Position numbers and translations under genes: made by a program | Notes under the pieces: generated by a model | The model's input: only the letters and a program-made list of their open reading frames with translations | Database searches by the model: none | What the model was told of the DNA's origin: nothing | In this document: in pieces, positions 1 through 8,687 of the stretch | How the letters are laid out: each line of letters begins with the position of its first letter | Numbering within the stretch: the first letter of the stretch is position 1 | Assembly: GCA_004346725.1 (NCBI GenBank) | Contig: SMDE01000023.1 | Span: 1-47,058, forward strand | Source of the DNA: Phytobacter diazotrophicus | GTDB lineage: Bacteria; Pseudomonadota; Gammaproteobacteria; Enterobacterales; Enterobacteriaceae | Direction of reading: 5' to 3' | Length of the DNA: 47,058 nt

Positions 1-55
1 TTTTAACAAATCAAAAGGGGTTTTAATAACTGGCTTAAAGCTGAAAGCTTTCCGG

Positions 56-83
56 AACCCCCAGCCTAGCTGGGGGTTTTCTA
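56..83 (+). terminator. Intrinsic terminator of a gene beyond the left edge
   Basis: A perfect 10-bp inverted repeat (AACCCCCAGC / GCTGGGGGTT, 3-nt loop) is followed by TTTTCT on the plus strand. It points rightward, so it probably ends a plus-strand gene outside the window. Confidence 0.7.
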
Positions 84-87
84 TAGA

Positions 88-113
88 CAAAAAAAGCCCG
101 GTTTCCCGGGCTC
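88..113 (-). terminator. phoH intrinsic terminator
   Basis: Read on the minus strand, an AGCCCGG / CCGGGCT stem with an AAA loop is followed by a run of seven T, about 20 nt beyond the phoH stop codon. Confidence 0.85.
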
Positions 114-132
114 TTATCATGCGCTAAAAAGC

Positions 133-1197
133 TTAGTAGTAGGCTTTCAGCGTTCTCTGGCAGAGTGCGGAGCGGACGCAATCGTCTGTGGTGAAACGCA
201 CCACCCCTACCATCTCATCTTCCTCAAAACGCGACAGCGCATCGCTCAGACCGGACTGCACCCCGCGGGGCAAATCACACTGAGTCACATCACCGTTGAC
301 GATTACCGTCACATTTTCCCCGAGGCGCGTTAAGAACATTTTCATTTGCGCAGCGGTCACATTCTGAGCCTCGTCAAGAATGACAACCGCATTTTCAAAG
401 GTACGTCCGCGCATATAGGCGAACGGCGCGATCTCTACCTTACCAATCTCTGGTCGCAGGCAGTATTGCATGAAGGACGCACCCAGCCTTTTCACCAGCA
501 CATCATAGACGGGCCGGAAATAAGGGGCGAACTTCTCCGAAATATCACCAGGTAAGAAGCCGAGATCTTCGTCGGCCTGCAGAACCGGTCGGGTTACAAT
601 AATCCTGTCCACATCCTTATGAATCAGGGCTTCCGCCGCTTTCGCCGCGCTGATCCATGTTTTACCGCAGCCGGCTTCCCCGGTCGCGAATATCAGTTGT
701 TTACTCTCGATAGCATTCAGGTACTGCGCCTGAGCTTCATTACGCGCAACAATCGGTGAATTATCACGGCTATCCCTTGCCATTCCAATTGCTTCAACGC
801 CACTCATCTGCACAAGCGAGGTGACCGACTCTTCTTCACGCTGTTTGTGACTGCGCGAATCGCGTCTCAGCACACGTTTAGCTTCACGACGAGCTTTGAT
901 CACTGCTTTCTGTCTTCCCATGGATAGCACCTTGAGTTGTTGGTTTACATCACACGCACCAAAATCGGCACGATTATGCGCACGAACGTCTGAGGTTTGG
1001 CTTCCTTTTAAGCCATGTCTTGCCTTTGAAATTGACATAACAAAGCAGCCGTCATCAGCGCTTGCCATGTCGGTTAAATCAGAAACAGGAATAAAGGAGA
1101 GAAATTCAGAGGTGAAGCGTTTACTGCCGGAGTGTGCATCCCCGAGCCGGGTGTTGCGCTGTTTGTTGGTGTTACGTCCAGTTGTGGACTTTACCAT
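133..1197 (-). CDS. phoH: PhoH, phosphate-starvation-inducible ATPase
   Basis: Cytoplasmic P-loop NTPase of the PhoH family, 354 residues, the same length as E. coli PhoH; its cellular role remains poorly defined. The Walker A motif GEAGCGKT is at residues 173-180 and the Walker B stretch VVILDEAQN at 271-279. The first 92 residues are an extension before a second in-frame start, MGRQKAVIKARR, at position 921, which matches the N-terminus of the shorter PhoH form, so either start could be used. The extension is basic and conserved in wording with E. coli, which favours the long form. The gene is monocistronic: a Pho box lies about 150 bp upstream and a terminator directly downstream, consistent with PhoB control. 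Confidence 0.95.
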   Translation of the reverse strand: MVKSTTGRNTNKQRNTRLGDAHSGSKRFTSEFLSFIPVSDLTDMASADDGCFVMSISKARHGLKGSQTSDVRAHNRADFGACDVNQQLKVLSMGRQKAVIKARREAKRVLRRDSRSHKQREEESVTSLVQMSGVEAIGMARDSRDNSPIVARNEAQAQYLNAIESKQLIFATGEAGCGKTWISAAKAAEALIHKDVDRIIVTRPVLQADEDLGFLPGDISEKFAPYFRPVYDVLVKRLGASFMQYCLRPEIGKVEIAPFAYMRGRTFENAVVILDEAQNVTAAQMKMFLTRLGENVTVIVNGDVTQCDLPRGVQSGLSDALSRFEEDEMVGVVRFTTDDCVRSALCQRTLKAYY

Positions 1198-1342
1198 CCG
1201 CGATCTCCAGGTGACGACATCACCGCAGGGCAGTAATTCTATGTAATAAGTACATCAGGAATTAGCATAAACGCAACATTATTTTCACCGAAAGGTAACG
1301 AGCGTTTACCCTGCGCTATGGAAAAGAGTGTCTACGAAGAAT

Positions 1343-1360
1343 ATTACAGAAAAATAACAG
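1343..1360 (-). promoter_or_regulatory. Pho box upstream of phoH
   Basis: The minus strand reads CTGTTATTTTTCTGTAAT, two 7-bp CTGTnAT-type direct repeats separated by a T-rich 4-bp spacer, the form of the 18-bp PhoB-binding Pho box. It lies about 150 bp upstream of the phoH start. Assignment rests on motif and gene context. Confidence 0.65.
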
Positions 1361-1432
1361 ATACTTTCTCATACGAAAAATCGATAGTTTGATGGCAGAA
1401 AAAGTGTGAACGGATGCTACAGATAAGAGATT

Positions 1433-1461
1433 ATCCTGCCTGGCTTCAGGCAGGATTCTTT
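1433..1461. terminator. Hairpin terminator at the end of efeUOB
   Basis: A perfect 10-bp stem (ATCCTGCCTG / CAGGCAGGAT, loop GCTT) lies immediately after the efeB stop. The T-run is clear on the plus strand (TCTTTTT) and weak on the minus strand, so it may act in both directions or chiefly shield efeB from antisense reading. Confidence 0.6.
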
Positions 1462-1462
1462 T

Positions 1463-2746
1463 TCAGGCTTCGAGCAGTGCTTGCCCGAGATACTGGTTTT
1501 GGTCTTTAACCCCTGGCAACACGAAGAAGTAGCCGCCACCGATGGGCTTAATATACTCCTCCAGCGCTTCGCCATTGAGACGTTTTTGCACGGTCAGAAA
1601 CCCCTTCTCCAGGTCGTGCTGATAGCAGACAAACAGGAGTCCCATATCAAGCTGCCCGGCATTGGTGACACCCAGGGAATAGCTATAACCCCGGCGCATC
1701 ATCAGGCTCGACTGCGTCTCTGGCGTACGTGGATTTGCCAGACGAATATGGCTGTCCAGGGCAATCACATCGCCACCGGGGTCGCTGGCATAATCGGGGA
1801 CATCATGCTCGTTGTGCATCCCCAGCGGCGCGCCGGTTTGCTTATCGCGACCAAAGATAGTCTGCTGCTCTTTGAGTGGCGTACGATCCCAGAACTCCAC
1901 GTGAAACTGAATGATACGCACGGCCTGATAGCTACCGCCCACGGCCCACGCAGGCTCCGCCTGATCGTTTGTTACCCACACAACCTTGTCCATCAGCGCG
2001 TTATCACTGCTGTCCGGGTTTGCCGTACCATCCTTAAAGCCCAGCAGGTTTACCGGCGTCTCCTTTCCTTTACTGCGCGCGGCGTGGTCGGAGATAAACC
2101 CTTCTCGCTTCCAGCGAACGCTCAGTAAATCAGGCGTGTGTTTAATCAAATCGCGCAGAGCATGAATCACCGTGTCCTGGGTATTGGCGCAGATTTGCAC
2201 CAGCAGGTCACCATGGCTTAATGAAGAGACCAGCGCATCGTTGGGAAAGCGCTCCATCTTTTGCAATTTTTTCGGCTTTTGCGCACGCAGGCCAAAGCGG
2301 TCATCGAACAGAGAATCACCCAACGAAACCGTGATGGTCAGATTATCCGGTGCGATAAACGGCCCGAGAATACCGGAATCCATCGGCGGCAGGCGCGGAT
2401 TAGGGGTTTCCGGCGCCGGCCCCCCTTCGCTCAGAAAAGCGATACGTTGCGTTAACAGACGAAACAGACGCTGCAAATCGGCTTTGTCGGACGCCAGCAC
2501 ATCAAACGCCACCAGCATCATCGACGCCTGTTGCGGCGTCAAAATCCCGGCCTGATGCTCACCATAAAAGGGCTGCTTTTCCATGCGCGCATTCGGGGAG
2601 AGTGTGCCTGGCGCACTTTGCGCTTTGGCCGCATGCGCCACCGGACATCCTCCGGCCAGGGCAAGGGCGCCTCCCAGCGCGCCCATACCTTTTAATAAAC
2701 GGCGACGCGAAGGCTCGCTAACACCGTACTCTTCTTTGTCATTCAT
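1463..2746 (-). CDS. efeB: EfeB, Tat-exported DyP-type haem peroxidase
   Basis: Periplasmic dye-decolourising peroxidase of the EfeUOB iron importer, 427 residues. A twin-arginine signal is plain at residues 13-19 (SRRRLLK), followed by a hydrophobic Gly/Ala stretch. The DyP signature GFKDG is at 236-240 (catalytic Asp 239), the likely proximal haem ligand is His 333 in DSHIRLANP, and an Arg-rich MMRRGYSYS segment follows at 349-357. It is the last gene of the operon; its start lies 5 bp after the efeO stop, so translational coupling is likely. In E. coli EfeB is thought to oxidise Fe(II) to Fe(III) before transport; a role in iron release from haem has been proposed and disputed. Confidence 0.95.
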   Translation of the reverse strand: MNDKEEYGVSEPSRRRLLKGMGALGGALALAGGCPVAHAAKAQSAPGTLSPNARMEKQPFYGEHQAGILTPQQASMMLVAFDVLASDKADLQRLFRLLTQRIAFLSEGGPAPETPNPRLPPMDSGILGPFIAPDNLTITVSLGDSLFDDRFGLRAQKPKKLQKMERFPNDALVSSLSHGDLLVQICANTQDTVIHALRDLIKHTPDLLSVRWKREGFISDHAARSKGKETPVNLLGFKDGTANPDSSDNALMDKVVWVTNDQAEPAWAVGGSYQAVRIIQFHVEFWDRTPLKEQQTIFGRDKQTGAPLGMHNEHDVPDYASDPGGDVIALDSHIRLANPRTPETQSSLMMRRGYSYSLGVTNAGQLDMGLLFVCYQHDLEKGFLTVQKRLNGEALEEYIKPIGGGYFFVLPGVKDQNQYLGQALLEA

Positions 2747-2751
2747 GATAG

Positions 2752-3879
2752 TTAGTCCAGACCGAGCACACCGCGCAGTTGAGCGAGATCTTCCGCCAGC
2801 GTCGTGATCGGCCCTTTAAGCGCGTTACGGTCGGCATCCGTCAGCTTGTCATAGGTCTCATAGCCGTCTTTGGTACGGTATTTCGCCAGAATAGCGTCGA
2901 CTTTCTTAAAGTTCGCATCCACTTTACCGAGCAGTTCGGCGTTGTTTTTCTGCAACTGCGGACGCAGCAGGTTGACAATTTTCTGCGCGCCATCGACGTT
3001 AGCCTGGAAATCCCACAGATCGGTATGGCTGTAGCGGTCTTCTTCACCGCTGATTTTGGTCGCCGCGACCTCTTCAATCAGACCCGCAGCGCCCCCCACC
3101 ACTTTTGACGGCGGGAATGCCAGCTCGCTGATGCGTTTTTGCAGCTCCTGCACGTCGGTGTAAAGCTGGTCAGCATAAGTGTCCATGCCTTTCACCGAGT
3201 TGTCGCCAAACAGGGCTTTTTCCAGACGGTGGAAACCGGTGAATTTCGGATCGTCTGCCTTCTTCTCGTAGTCATCTTCGCGGGCATCAATACTGCCGTC
3301 CAGGTCGGAGAACAGCTCAGCGATCGGTTCAATACGCTCATAGTGCTGGCGCGTCGGCGCATACAGCGATTTCGCTTTTTCGATATCGCCCGCTTTCACC
3401 GCATCGGTAAAGGCTTTTGTCCCTTTTACCAGTTCGGCTGTCTCGGCTGTCACGTAGGCTTTATAGTCGGTGATAGCAGTGCCAAGGCTCAGCAGCGCTT
3501 CGCTTTTTGCCGCATCCGCCGTCGCCTGGCCTTTAACGATGAGTTTGCCTTTCGGGTTGGTAAGCAGGCCGCAGGTCATGTCATATTCACCCGGCTGCAG
3601 GTTAGCGGTCAGCTTCTGGCTAAAGCCCGGCGCAATGTTTTCGCGCTCTTCAACCACCAGCACCCCTTTGAGGATTTCCCACTCCAGCGCCTTCTGACTC
3701 TGGTTGACGATGAGGAACTGCGTTTTACCCGCGTTTACCGTCAGATTCATCGGCTCACACTGCTTGTCCGTGACGGTCACTTTTACCTGAGGGACATCCG
3801 CTGCATGGGCAGCAAACGCGCAAGAAAGCAGCGTTGCGATCCCTGCCTGTAACGCACTACGACGAAAATGAATTGCCAT
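2752..3879 (-). CDS. efeO: EfeO, periplasmic iron-binding protein (cupredoxin plus M75 domain)
   Basis: 375 residues, exactly the E. coli length. A Sec signal peptide ends at about Ala26 (AHA before ADVP). Residues 30-117 form the cupredoxin-like domain, with Cys41 (KQCEP) and Cys103 (MTCG) as candidate metal ligands. The rest is the M75 peptidase-like, imelysin-type helical domain, with the HxxE metal motif HRLE at 217-220. It is thought to bind and pass iron to EfeU after EfeB acts. It is the middle gene of efeUOB: 53 bp after efeU and 5 bp before efeB. Confidence 0.95.
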   Translation of the reverse strand: MAIHFRRSALQAGIATLLSCAFAAHAADVPQVKVTVTDKQCEPMNLTVNAGKTQFLIVNQSQKALEWEILKGVLVVEERENIAPGFSQKLTANLQPGEYDMTCGLLTNPKGKLIVKGQATADAAKSEALLSLGTAITDYKAYVTAETAELVKGTKAFTDAVKAGDIEKAKSLYAPTRQHYERIEPIAELFSDLDGSIDAREDDYEKKADDPKFTGFHRLEKALFGDNSVKGMDTYADQLYTDVQELQKRISELAFPPSKVVGGAAGLIEEVAATKISGEEDRYSHTDLWDFQANVDGAQKIVNLLRPQLQKNNAELLGKVDANFKKVDAILAKYRTKDGYETYDKLTDADRNALKGPITTLAEDLAQLRGVLGLD

Positions 3880-3932
3880 GACCCCTTCCCTTCTTAAAGT
3901 ATGTTGTAACTATAATTCACCCGGTACAGCGA

Positions 3933-4766
3933 TTATTGTGCAGCTCTGGAAGGCTGCGAGCCTGAGCGCGATGGCATGACATACAGCACCAGCGCAGGAA
4001 TTAAGTAGAGGAACCAGACGCCAACTTCGCTGACGCTCGGTGTCTCCTGATAGCCGAAAATACCTTCCAACAGCGTGCCCGTCAGAGAGTGCGTAGTCAG
4101 CACGTTGCTCAGATCGAACGCCACATCCTGGAAGTGGTTCCACAGTCCGGCCTCATGAAAGGCGCGAATCGCCCCTGCCGCCAGACCTGCCGCAACCAGC
4201 AAAATAAACAGGCTGGTCCATTTGAAGAACGCACCGAGGTTCAGACGAATGCCGCCCCAGTAGAGCAGGAAGCCGAGTACCACGGCCGCAACCAGCCCAA
4301 GCACCGCGCCCACAGGCGGCCAGATCCCCACATCTTGCTGGAATGCCGCCAGCAGAAAGAAGACCGATTCCAGCCCTTCGCGCGCCACCGCGAAGAAGAC
4401 CATCATGATCAGCGCCCAGCCATGGTTGTTTCGGCTGGCGAGGGCGTTATCTACCGCCTGCTCCAGTTGCACTTTGACGTTGCGGGAGACTTTGCGCATC
4501 CAGAAGACCATCCATGTCAGGATCACCACGGCAATCACCGCGACAATACCTTCAAACAGCTCCTGCTCTTTCTGCGGGAACTCACCGGTGGTTTCGTTAA
4601 TGATGATGCCGAGCGCCAGACATAGCGCCGCGGCGAGGAATACACCAATCCACATCACGCCAATCCAGCGTCCGCGCTGAGTGCGCTTGAGGTAACTGGC
4701 AATCAAACTTACGATCAGTGCCGCTTCGAGGCCTTCACGTAACATAATGAGAAATGGAACAAACAT
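3933..4766 (-). CDS. efeU: EfeU, ferrous-iron permease (intact)
   Basis: Inner-membrane iron permease of the Ftr1/OFeT family, 277 residues, with about seven membrane spans. The two REGLE iron-binding motifs are present near the N-terminus (LREGLEAA) and mid-protein (AREGLESV). An upstream in-frame start at 4838 would add 24 residues, but it lies inside the Fur box, whereas the start at 4766 has a GAGG ribosome site about 7 nt away and gives the family's usual N-terminus, MFVPFLIMLREGLE. In E. coli K-12 this gene is frameshifted; here the frame is open throughout, so the importer should be functional. It is the first gene of efeUOB. Confidence 0.93.
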   Translation of the reverse strand: MFVPFLIMLREGLEAALIVSLIASYLKRTQRGRWIGVMWIGVFLAAALCLALGIIINETTGEFPQKEQELFEGIVAVIAVVILTWMVFWMRKVSRNVKVQLEQAVDNALASRNNHGWALIMMVFFAVAREGLESVFFLLAAFQQDVGIWPPVGAVLGLVAAVVLGFLLYWGGIRLNLGAFFKWTSLFILLVAAGLAAGAIRAFHEAGLWNHFQDVAFDLSNVLTTHSLTGTLLEGIFGYQETPSVSEVGVWFLYLIPALVLYVMPSRSGSQPSRAAQ

Positions 4767-4823
4767 GCGGACGCCTCTGCTGTCATCAATGGTCAATTGC
4801 TGAAAAGAAAAGTAAATTTCTTT

Positions 4824-4842
4824 GATAGTGATTATCATTACG
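4824..4842 (-). promoter_or_regulatory. Fur box of efeUOB
   Basis: The minus strand reads CGTAATGATAATCACTATC, 16 of 19 matches to the Fur consensus GATAATGATAATCATTATC, about 60 bp upstream of the efeU start. Iron-dependent Fur repression is the expected control; in E. coli the operon is also acid-induced through CpxAR, for which I did not identify a site. Confidence 0.8.
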
Positions 4843-5043
4843 GAAAAAAGAAACTCAAGCGAAAATTAATCTGAATAATGAAAGGATGTAACCGGGTCGC
4901 AAACTAAGACTGATCGAAACGGCTGTTATGCAGAATCAGAAGGTATATGGCAAAAAGTTAGCTTACAAATCATTAACTTTTTGTTTACTGAGTATACGGG
5001 CTGTGGCTAAATGAGCGCCCCAATTACCTGCACAATTTTCGAC

Positions 5044-6228
5044 ATGATCAACTTCCTACATTTTCTGCTGGCGCTGGTCGTCATTCTGGCTCTGGCATGG
5101 CTCACCAGCTTTGACCGCCGCAAAGTTCGCGTGCGCTTTATTCTGCAATTAGTGGTTATTGAACTGGCGCTGGCATGGTTCTTTTTGCATGCGCAAAGCG
5201 GACTGACGCTAATTAAATATGTCTCTGGCTTTTTTGAAACACTGCTCAAATTTGCAGGTGAAGGCACCAACTTTGTCTTTGGTGGGATGAGTGAAAAAGG
5301 GCTGGCGTTTATTTTCCTCGGCGTTCTGTGCCCTATCGTCTTTATTTCCGCGCTGATCGGTATTTTGCAGCACTGGCGTATTCTGCCGATTTTTATTCGT
5401 CTTATCGGCACGCTGCTGTCAAAACTCAACGGCATGGGCAAGCTGGAGTCGTTTAACGCGGTCAGCTCGCTGATCCTTGGCCAGTCGGAAAACTTCATTG
5501 CCTACAAAGGGATTCTGGCCGACCTGTCCTCACGTCGTCTGTTCACCATGGCCGCAACCGCGATGTCGACGGTATCGCTGTCGATTGTCGGCGCCTATAT
5601 GACGATGCTGGATGCCAAATATGTGGTGGCGGCGTTAATCCTTAATATGTTCAGCACCTTTATTATCCTGTCAGTCATTAACCCGACGCGCCCGGAAGCC
5701 GAACCGGAAATTAAGCTGGAAAAACTCCACGAATCACAAAGTTTCTTTGAGATGCTGGGGGAATATATTCTGGCCGGTTTCAAAGTGGCGATGATTATCC
5801 TGGCCATGCTGATTGGCTTTATTGCCCTGATTAGCGCGGTCAATGCCCTCTTCTCTGCCCTGTTTGGCATCAGCTTCCAGCAAATTCTTGGCTATGTGTT
5901 CTACCCGCTGGCGTGGCTGGTCGGCATTCCGCTTTCCGATGCCCTGCATGCGGGCAGCATTATGGCGACCAAACTGGTGGCTAACGAGTTTGTGGCGATG
6001 ATCGAACTGCAGAAAGTTGCCGCTGAAATGACGCCGCGCGGGCTTGGGATCCTCTCCGTCTTCCTGGTGTCGTTCGCCAACTTCGCCTCTATCGGCATCG
6101 TGGCGGGCGCCATTAAAGGACTTAACGAGCAGCAGGGGAATGTCGTCTCACGCTTTGGTTTGCGCCTGGTCTATGGTGCAACGCTGGTGAGTCTGCTTTC
6201 CGCCGCTTTTGCAGGCGTTGTGCTTTAA
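5044..6228 (+). CDS. NupC-family (CNT) nucleoside permease
   Basis: Concentrative nucleoside transporter like E. coli NupC, PsuT (YeiM) and NupX (YeiJ): about 394 residues, an N-terminal pair of membrane spans, then the family core including [12 protein letters not shown] and the [12 protein letters not shown] segment. It should import nucleosides by proton or sodium symport; the substrate cannot be told. The start at 5044 ([13 protein letters not shown]) matches the family N-terminus; an upstream ATG at 5011 adds 11 residues, and neither has a good ribosome site. The gene is divergent from efeU and followed directly by a strong terminator, so it is a single-gene unit. I do not recall a NupC gene between efeU and putP in E. 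coli K-12. Confidence 0.88.
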   Translation: MINFLHFLLALVVILALAWLTSFDRRKVRVRFILQLVVIELALAWFFLHAQSGLTLIKYVSGFFETLLKFAGEGTNFVFGGMSEKGLAFIFLGVLCPIVFISALIGILQHWRILPIFIRLIGTLLSKLNGMGKLESFNAVSSLILGQSENFIAYKGILADLSSRRLFTMAATAMSTVSLSIVGAYMTMLDAKYVVAALILNMFSTFIILSVINPTRPEAEPEIKLEKLHESQSFFEMLGEYILAGFKVAMIILAMLIGFIALISAVNALFSALFGISFQQILGYVFYPLAWLVGIPLSDALHAGSIMATKLVANEFVAMIELQKVAAEMTPRGLGILSVFLVSFANFASIGIVAGAIKGLNEQQGNVVSRFGLRLVYGATLVSLLSAAFAGVVL

Positions 6229-6233
6229 TTCTC

Positions 6234-6263
6234 ACGGCGGGCTTCACACCCGCCGTTTTTTTT
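6234..6263 (+). terminator. Terminator of the nucleoside permease gene
   Basis: A perfect 8-bp stem (ACGGCGGG / CCCGCCGT) with a 7-nt loop is followed by eight T on the plus strand, 6 bp after the permease stop codon. Confidence 0.9.
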
Positions 6264-6264
6264 A

Positions 6265-6696
6265 TCAGAACTGTACGCAAACCGGCTGATCAACCCGCAT
6301 CACAGACTCCTGCCCGAAACGGGTTTTGTAGAGCGTGCGCAGCGTTTCGATATTGCTTTCACTTCCGGCATCTTTCCCGTGGATCAGCATTAACGCTTTG
6401 CTCGCTTCCTTCGCCACTTTGCCATCGTTACCCAGCCATTGTCCACGCGCGTCAAACACCGTCAGGCCATCACGAAAGCGCGGCGTCACGTCCGTATCGA
6501 CAAACTGCTGCCACTCCTGTGCGGTGACATCTTTGCCTGCCGGGCGGCTTAAGCCGAAATAGAGCGTGGTTTGTTGCATCTGATTGTCGGCTTTGCAGCT
6601 CTGGGCGGGCTGCTGCGCCTGTTTTGCCGGCTGTGCGACGCAGCCTGCCAGTAAACCCGCGAACGCCAGTGCAGTAACCCCTGTCTTTATCTTCAT
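6265..6696 (-). CDS. DUF3574-type lipoprotein
   Basis: Small lipoprotein of 143 residues. The start at 6696 is chosen because it has a GAGGAT ribosome site about 8 nt upstream and gives a standard lipoprotein signal with the lipobox LAGC at residues 16-19. An upstream in-frame ATG at 6744 would bury the signal. After the lipidated Cys19 comes a short Ala/Gln-rich linker, then a compact domain (TLYFGLSRPAGKDVTAQEWQQF, written in part, to the C-terminus) of the DUF3574 kind. The function is unknown. It is convergent with the permease gene and separated from putP by putP's terminator. Confidence 0.75.
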   Translation of the reverse strand: MKIKTGVTALAFAGLLAGCVAQPAKQAQQPAQSCKADNQMQQTTLYFGLSRPAGKDVTAQEWQQFVDTDVTPRFRDGLTVFDARGQWLGNDGKVAKEASKALMLIHGKDAGSESNIETLRTLYKTRFGQESVMRVDQPVCVQF

Positions 6697-6756
6697 CTTG
6701 CTATCCTCATTGTTATAAGCAATGTGATAAGAGCGTAAATGCACTGTTATATCAAG

Positions 6757-6780
6757 AAAAAACCCGCCGAAGCGGGTTTA
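6757..6780 (-). terminator. putP terminator
   Basis: On the minus strand a stem AAACCCGC / GCGGGTTT with a short loop runs into TTTTTT just after the putP stop. Confidence 0.85.
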
Positions 6781-6790
6781 GCAAGAGGGA

Positions 6791-8299
6791 TCAGTCGGCC
6801 TGCAAGCGTGTCGGTGGCGCAGAGTGATAATGTGCGTCTGCTTCGGCGAAGCGGTCTTGCATCGCGCGAGACGGTGCTTTACCCAGCAGGCTGAACACCA
6901 CAATGCCAAGACTACCGAACACAAAGCCCGGAATGATTTCATACAGCCCCAGCCAGGCGAATTGCTTCCAGACGATAACGGTGACCGCACCGATAACCAT
7001 CCCGGCCAGTGCGCCGTTGCGCGTCATTTTTGACCACATGACCGAGAACAGCACCACCGGGCCAAACGCCGCGCCAAAGCCTGCCCATGCGTAGCTGACC
7101 AGGCCCAGCACGCGGTTTTCCGGGTTCGCCGCCAGCGCAATGGATACCAGCGCCACCAGCAGCACCATCACGCGGCCAACCCAGACCAGCTCGGTCTGCC
7201 CGGCGTTTTTACGCAGGAACGCTTTGTAGAAATCTTCTGTCAGTGCGCTGGAGCACACCAGCAACTGGCAGCTCAGGGTGGACATTACCGCCGCCAGAAT
7301 CGCTGACAGCAGCACCCCGGCAATCCACGGATTAAACAGAATCTGTGCCAGTTCAATGAACACGCGTTCTGCGTTCTGATTGACCGCGCCAGCCTGTTCA
7401 GGGTGGTTATTAAAATAGGCAATCCCGAAGAAGCCCACGGCAACGGCCCCGGCAAGGCACAGGACCATCCAGGTCATGCTGATACGGCGGGCGTGGACGA
7501 TGCTGTGGTGGGAATCCGCCGCCATAAAGCGCGCCAGGATATGCGGCTGACCGAAATATCCCAGCCCCCAGCCCATCAACGAAATAATGGCAACGAAGTT
7601 CAGCCCTTTCAGCATGTCGATATTTTCGATGCTTTTCTGCTTGATAACTTCCAGCGAGTCCGCAAGGCCGCCCACGGAGAGGATCACAATCACCGGGGTC
7701 AGGATCAGGGCGAAAATCATCAGGCTCGCCTGTACGGTATCGGTCCAGCTTACCGCCAGGAAACCGCCGATAAAGGTATAGATGATGGTTGCCGCCGCAC
7801 CCGCCCATAGCGCGTGCTCGTATGTCATGCCGAAGGTACTTTCAAACAGACGCGCGCCCGCCACGATGCCGGAGGCACAGTAAATAGTGAAGAACACCAG
7901 AATGACGACCGCCGAGATAATACGCAGCAGGCGGCTTTTATCTTCAAAACGGCCGGTAAAATAGTCCGGCAGCGTCAGGGCATTATTGTTGACCTCGGTA
8001 TGCACGCGCAGACGGCCTGCGACCAGCTTCCAGTTGACCCACGCGCCAAGCGTCAGGCCAATGGCGATCCAGCTTTCTGAAATACCCGAGATAAAAATGG
8101 CGCCGGGCAGCCCCATCAGCAACCAGCCGCTCATATCCGATGCCCCTGCGGATAACGCAGTCACTAACGGGCCCAGACTACGACCACCTAAGATATAGTC
8201 ATCAAAGTTTTTCGTTGAACGCCAGGCAAAGAACCCGATGAGAATCATGCCAAAGATATAAATGAAAAAGGTCACCAGCAGCGGTGTGCTAATTGCCAT
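6791..8299 (-). CDS. putP: PutP, sodium/proline symporter
   Basis: Inner-membrane Na+/proline symporter of the SSS family, 502 residues, identical in length to E. coli PutP and very close in wording (for example FGMILIGFFAWRST, LSAGASDMSGWLLMG). The start at 8299 (MAISTPLL) has a GGAG ribosome site; an upstream in-frame start at 8338 would add 13 residues not found in the family. It imports proline for PutA. It is divergent from putA, sharing the operator region between them, so both genes are expected to be repressed by PutA when proline is absent. Confidence 0.97.
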   Translation of the reverse strand: MAISTPLLVTFFIYIFGMILIGFFAWRSTKNFDDYILGGRSLGPLVTALSAGASDMSGWLLMGLPGAIFISGISESWIAIGLTLGAWVNWKLVAGRLRVHTEVNNNALTLPDYFTGRFEDKSRLLRIISAVVILVFFTIYCASGIVAGARLFESTFGMTYEHALWAGAAATIIYTFIGGFLAVSWTDTVQASLMIFALILTPVIVILSVGGLADSLEVIKQKSIENIDMLKGLNFVAIISLMGWGLGYFGQPHILARFMAADSHHSIVHARRISMTWMVLCLAGAVAVGFFGIAYFNNHPEQAGAVNQNAERVFIELAQILFNPWIAGVLLSAILAAVMSTLSCQLLVCSSALTEDFYKAFLRKNAGQTELVWVGRVMVLLVALVSIALAANPENRVLGLVSYAWAGFGAAFGPVVLFSVMWSKMTRNGALAGMVIGAVTVIVWKQFAWLGLYEIIPGFVFGSLGIVVFSLLGKAPSRAMQDRFAEADAHYHSAPPTRLQAD

Positions 8300-8687
8300 C
8301 AATAAAAGTCTCCAGGATTTACCCGTTATCTTCACCACCGGAACGGGGTAGCGATGTGATTGTTGTTATGAAGCGACCGTATCCTGCCGGAAGCCCCGGT
8401 TATTCACAAATGATTTAACACAGCATTTACATTAATTTCATCCCGAAACCGTCATTATTTTCCACCAGGTTGCACCATGTCACACTTTCAAAGGTTGCAC
8501 CTTAAAAAAGTGTTATCTACCGCAAATTCACTCGCTTTTAACCGTAATTCAGTATGCCAATTCCAGTTACATACAATTAACTTATCGTTCAATATTGACC
8601 TTGTTAACCCAGTCACATTTAACAAGGTTGCACAAAGTTGCAACATGACGGATAGTCTGCACACAACAAAAATTGCAGGAGAAAAAC
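8300..8687. promoter_or_regulatory. putP-putA control region with PutA operators
   Basis: This 388-bp divergent spacer holds four copies of the PutA half-site GTTGCA, at 8469-8474, 8494-8499, 8627-8632 and 8637-8642. PutA's ribbon-helix-helix domain binds such sites in E. coli and represses both genes. The two pairs lie toward opposite ends of the region, consistent with separate control of, or looping between, the two promoters. AT-rich stretches between them presumably contain the promoters, which I did not resolve. Confidence 0.75.

Noticed and set aside
3139-3852. 237-codon plus-strand frame opposite efeO
   Set aside because: efeO is a full-length, conserved gene; the opposite frame has no ribosome site or recognisable domain.
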